7,680 nucleotides of DNA from an uncultured Mycoplasmataceae bacterium (GTDB lineage Bacteria > Bacillota_I > Bacilli_A > Mycoplasmatales > Mycoplasmoidaceae), in contig ONDN01000066.1 of assembly GCA_900316595.1 (NCBI GenBank), positions 1 through 7,680 of the forward strand, given 5' to 3'. The notes beneath the pieces are model-generated. The model worked only from the letters and a program-made list of their open reading frames with translations. It did not search any database and was not told the DNA's origin. A program made the translations under genes and the position numbers. This document shows, piece after piece, positions 7,588 to 7,680 of this stretch. How positions within the stretch are numbered: position 1 is the first letter of the stretch; each line of letters starts with the position of its first letter.

Positions 7588-7607
7588 AAAAAAAGCTCAT
7601 TTGAGCT
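7588..7607 (-). terminator. Terminator-like hairpin pointing left
   Basis: AGCTCA and TGAGCT (7594-7599 and 7602-7607) form a short perfect inverted repeat. On the - strand it is followed by six T (7593-7588). This looks like an intrinsic terminator for - strand transcription entering from beyond about 7610; on the + strand no T run follows. No - strand gene is visible to its right in the 70 bases available. Confidence 0.5.
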
Positions 7608-7657
7608 CTATTAATTAAAATTAATTAAACAAAAGATTTTTTAACTTAAGGAGTCAA

Positions 7658-7680
7658 ATGAACAAATATTATTATAAACA
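7658..7680 (+). CDS. Start of an unidentified protein gene (3' end outside window)
   Basis: ATG at 7658 stands 4 bases after AAGGAG (7648-7653), one of only a few strong Shine-Dalgarno sequences in the window. Only seven codons are visible (MNKYYYK), too few to identify the product. It is divergent from the rplJ operon. No convincing promoter is seen directly upstream, and the segment at 7531-7607 may belong to its leader. The short SD spacer and tiny visible length keep confidence moderate. Confidence 0.5.

Overview
The window comes from a wall-less bacterium of the Mollicutes (a mycoplasma or close relative). It is very AT-rich, and seven in-frame TGA codons fall where tryptophan is expected (239, 1093, 2232 and 4125 on the + strand; the codons at 5670-5668, 4905-4903 and 4542-4540 on the - strand). 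Three further Trp codons are TGG, so both are used. Genes that look split under the standard code are continuous when TGA is read as Trp. I cannot fix the genus.

Left part, + strand (1-4235): a tightly packed run of four genes in one direction. These are the 3' end of a Cof-type HAD-IIB phosphatase, a small TSCPD-domain protein, lysS (lysyl-tRNA synthetase), and a 694-residue DUF2779 protein. The DUF2779 protein appears to combine a RecB/Cas4-like PD-(D/E)XK nuclease domain with a DnaQ-like 3'-5' exonuclease domain. Gaps are only 4, 10 and 8 bases, so this is probably one transcript whose promoter lies outside the window.

Right part, - strand (7530 down to 4237): a promoter, an L10 leader RNA and an attenuator-type terminator precede rplJ-rplL-rpsO (ribosomal proteins L10, L7/L12 and S15). 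A strong hairpin terminator follows rpsO. Beyond it, still on the - strand, lies a 621-residue C39-peptidase ABC exporter whose peptidase triad is intact. Its ATP-binding domain has lost the Walker A lysine, the LSGGQ signature and the catalytic glutamate. It meets the DUF2779 gene tail to tail with a single base between their stop codons.

Far right (7531-7680): a GC-richer, potentially structured segment with mutually exclusive pairings, a terminator-like hairpin pointing left, and the first codons of a + strand gene behind a good Shine-Dalgarno sequence.

Most of the window is housekeeping translation machinery. The least ordinary items are the ATPase-dead C39 exporter, the dual-nuclease DUF2779 protein and the unexplained structured segment near 7531-7580.
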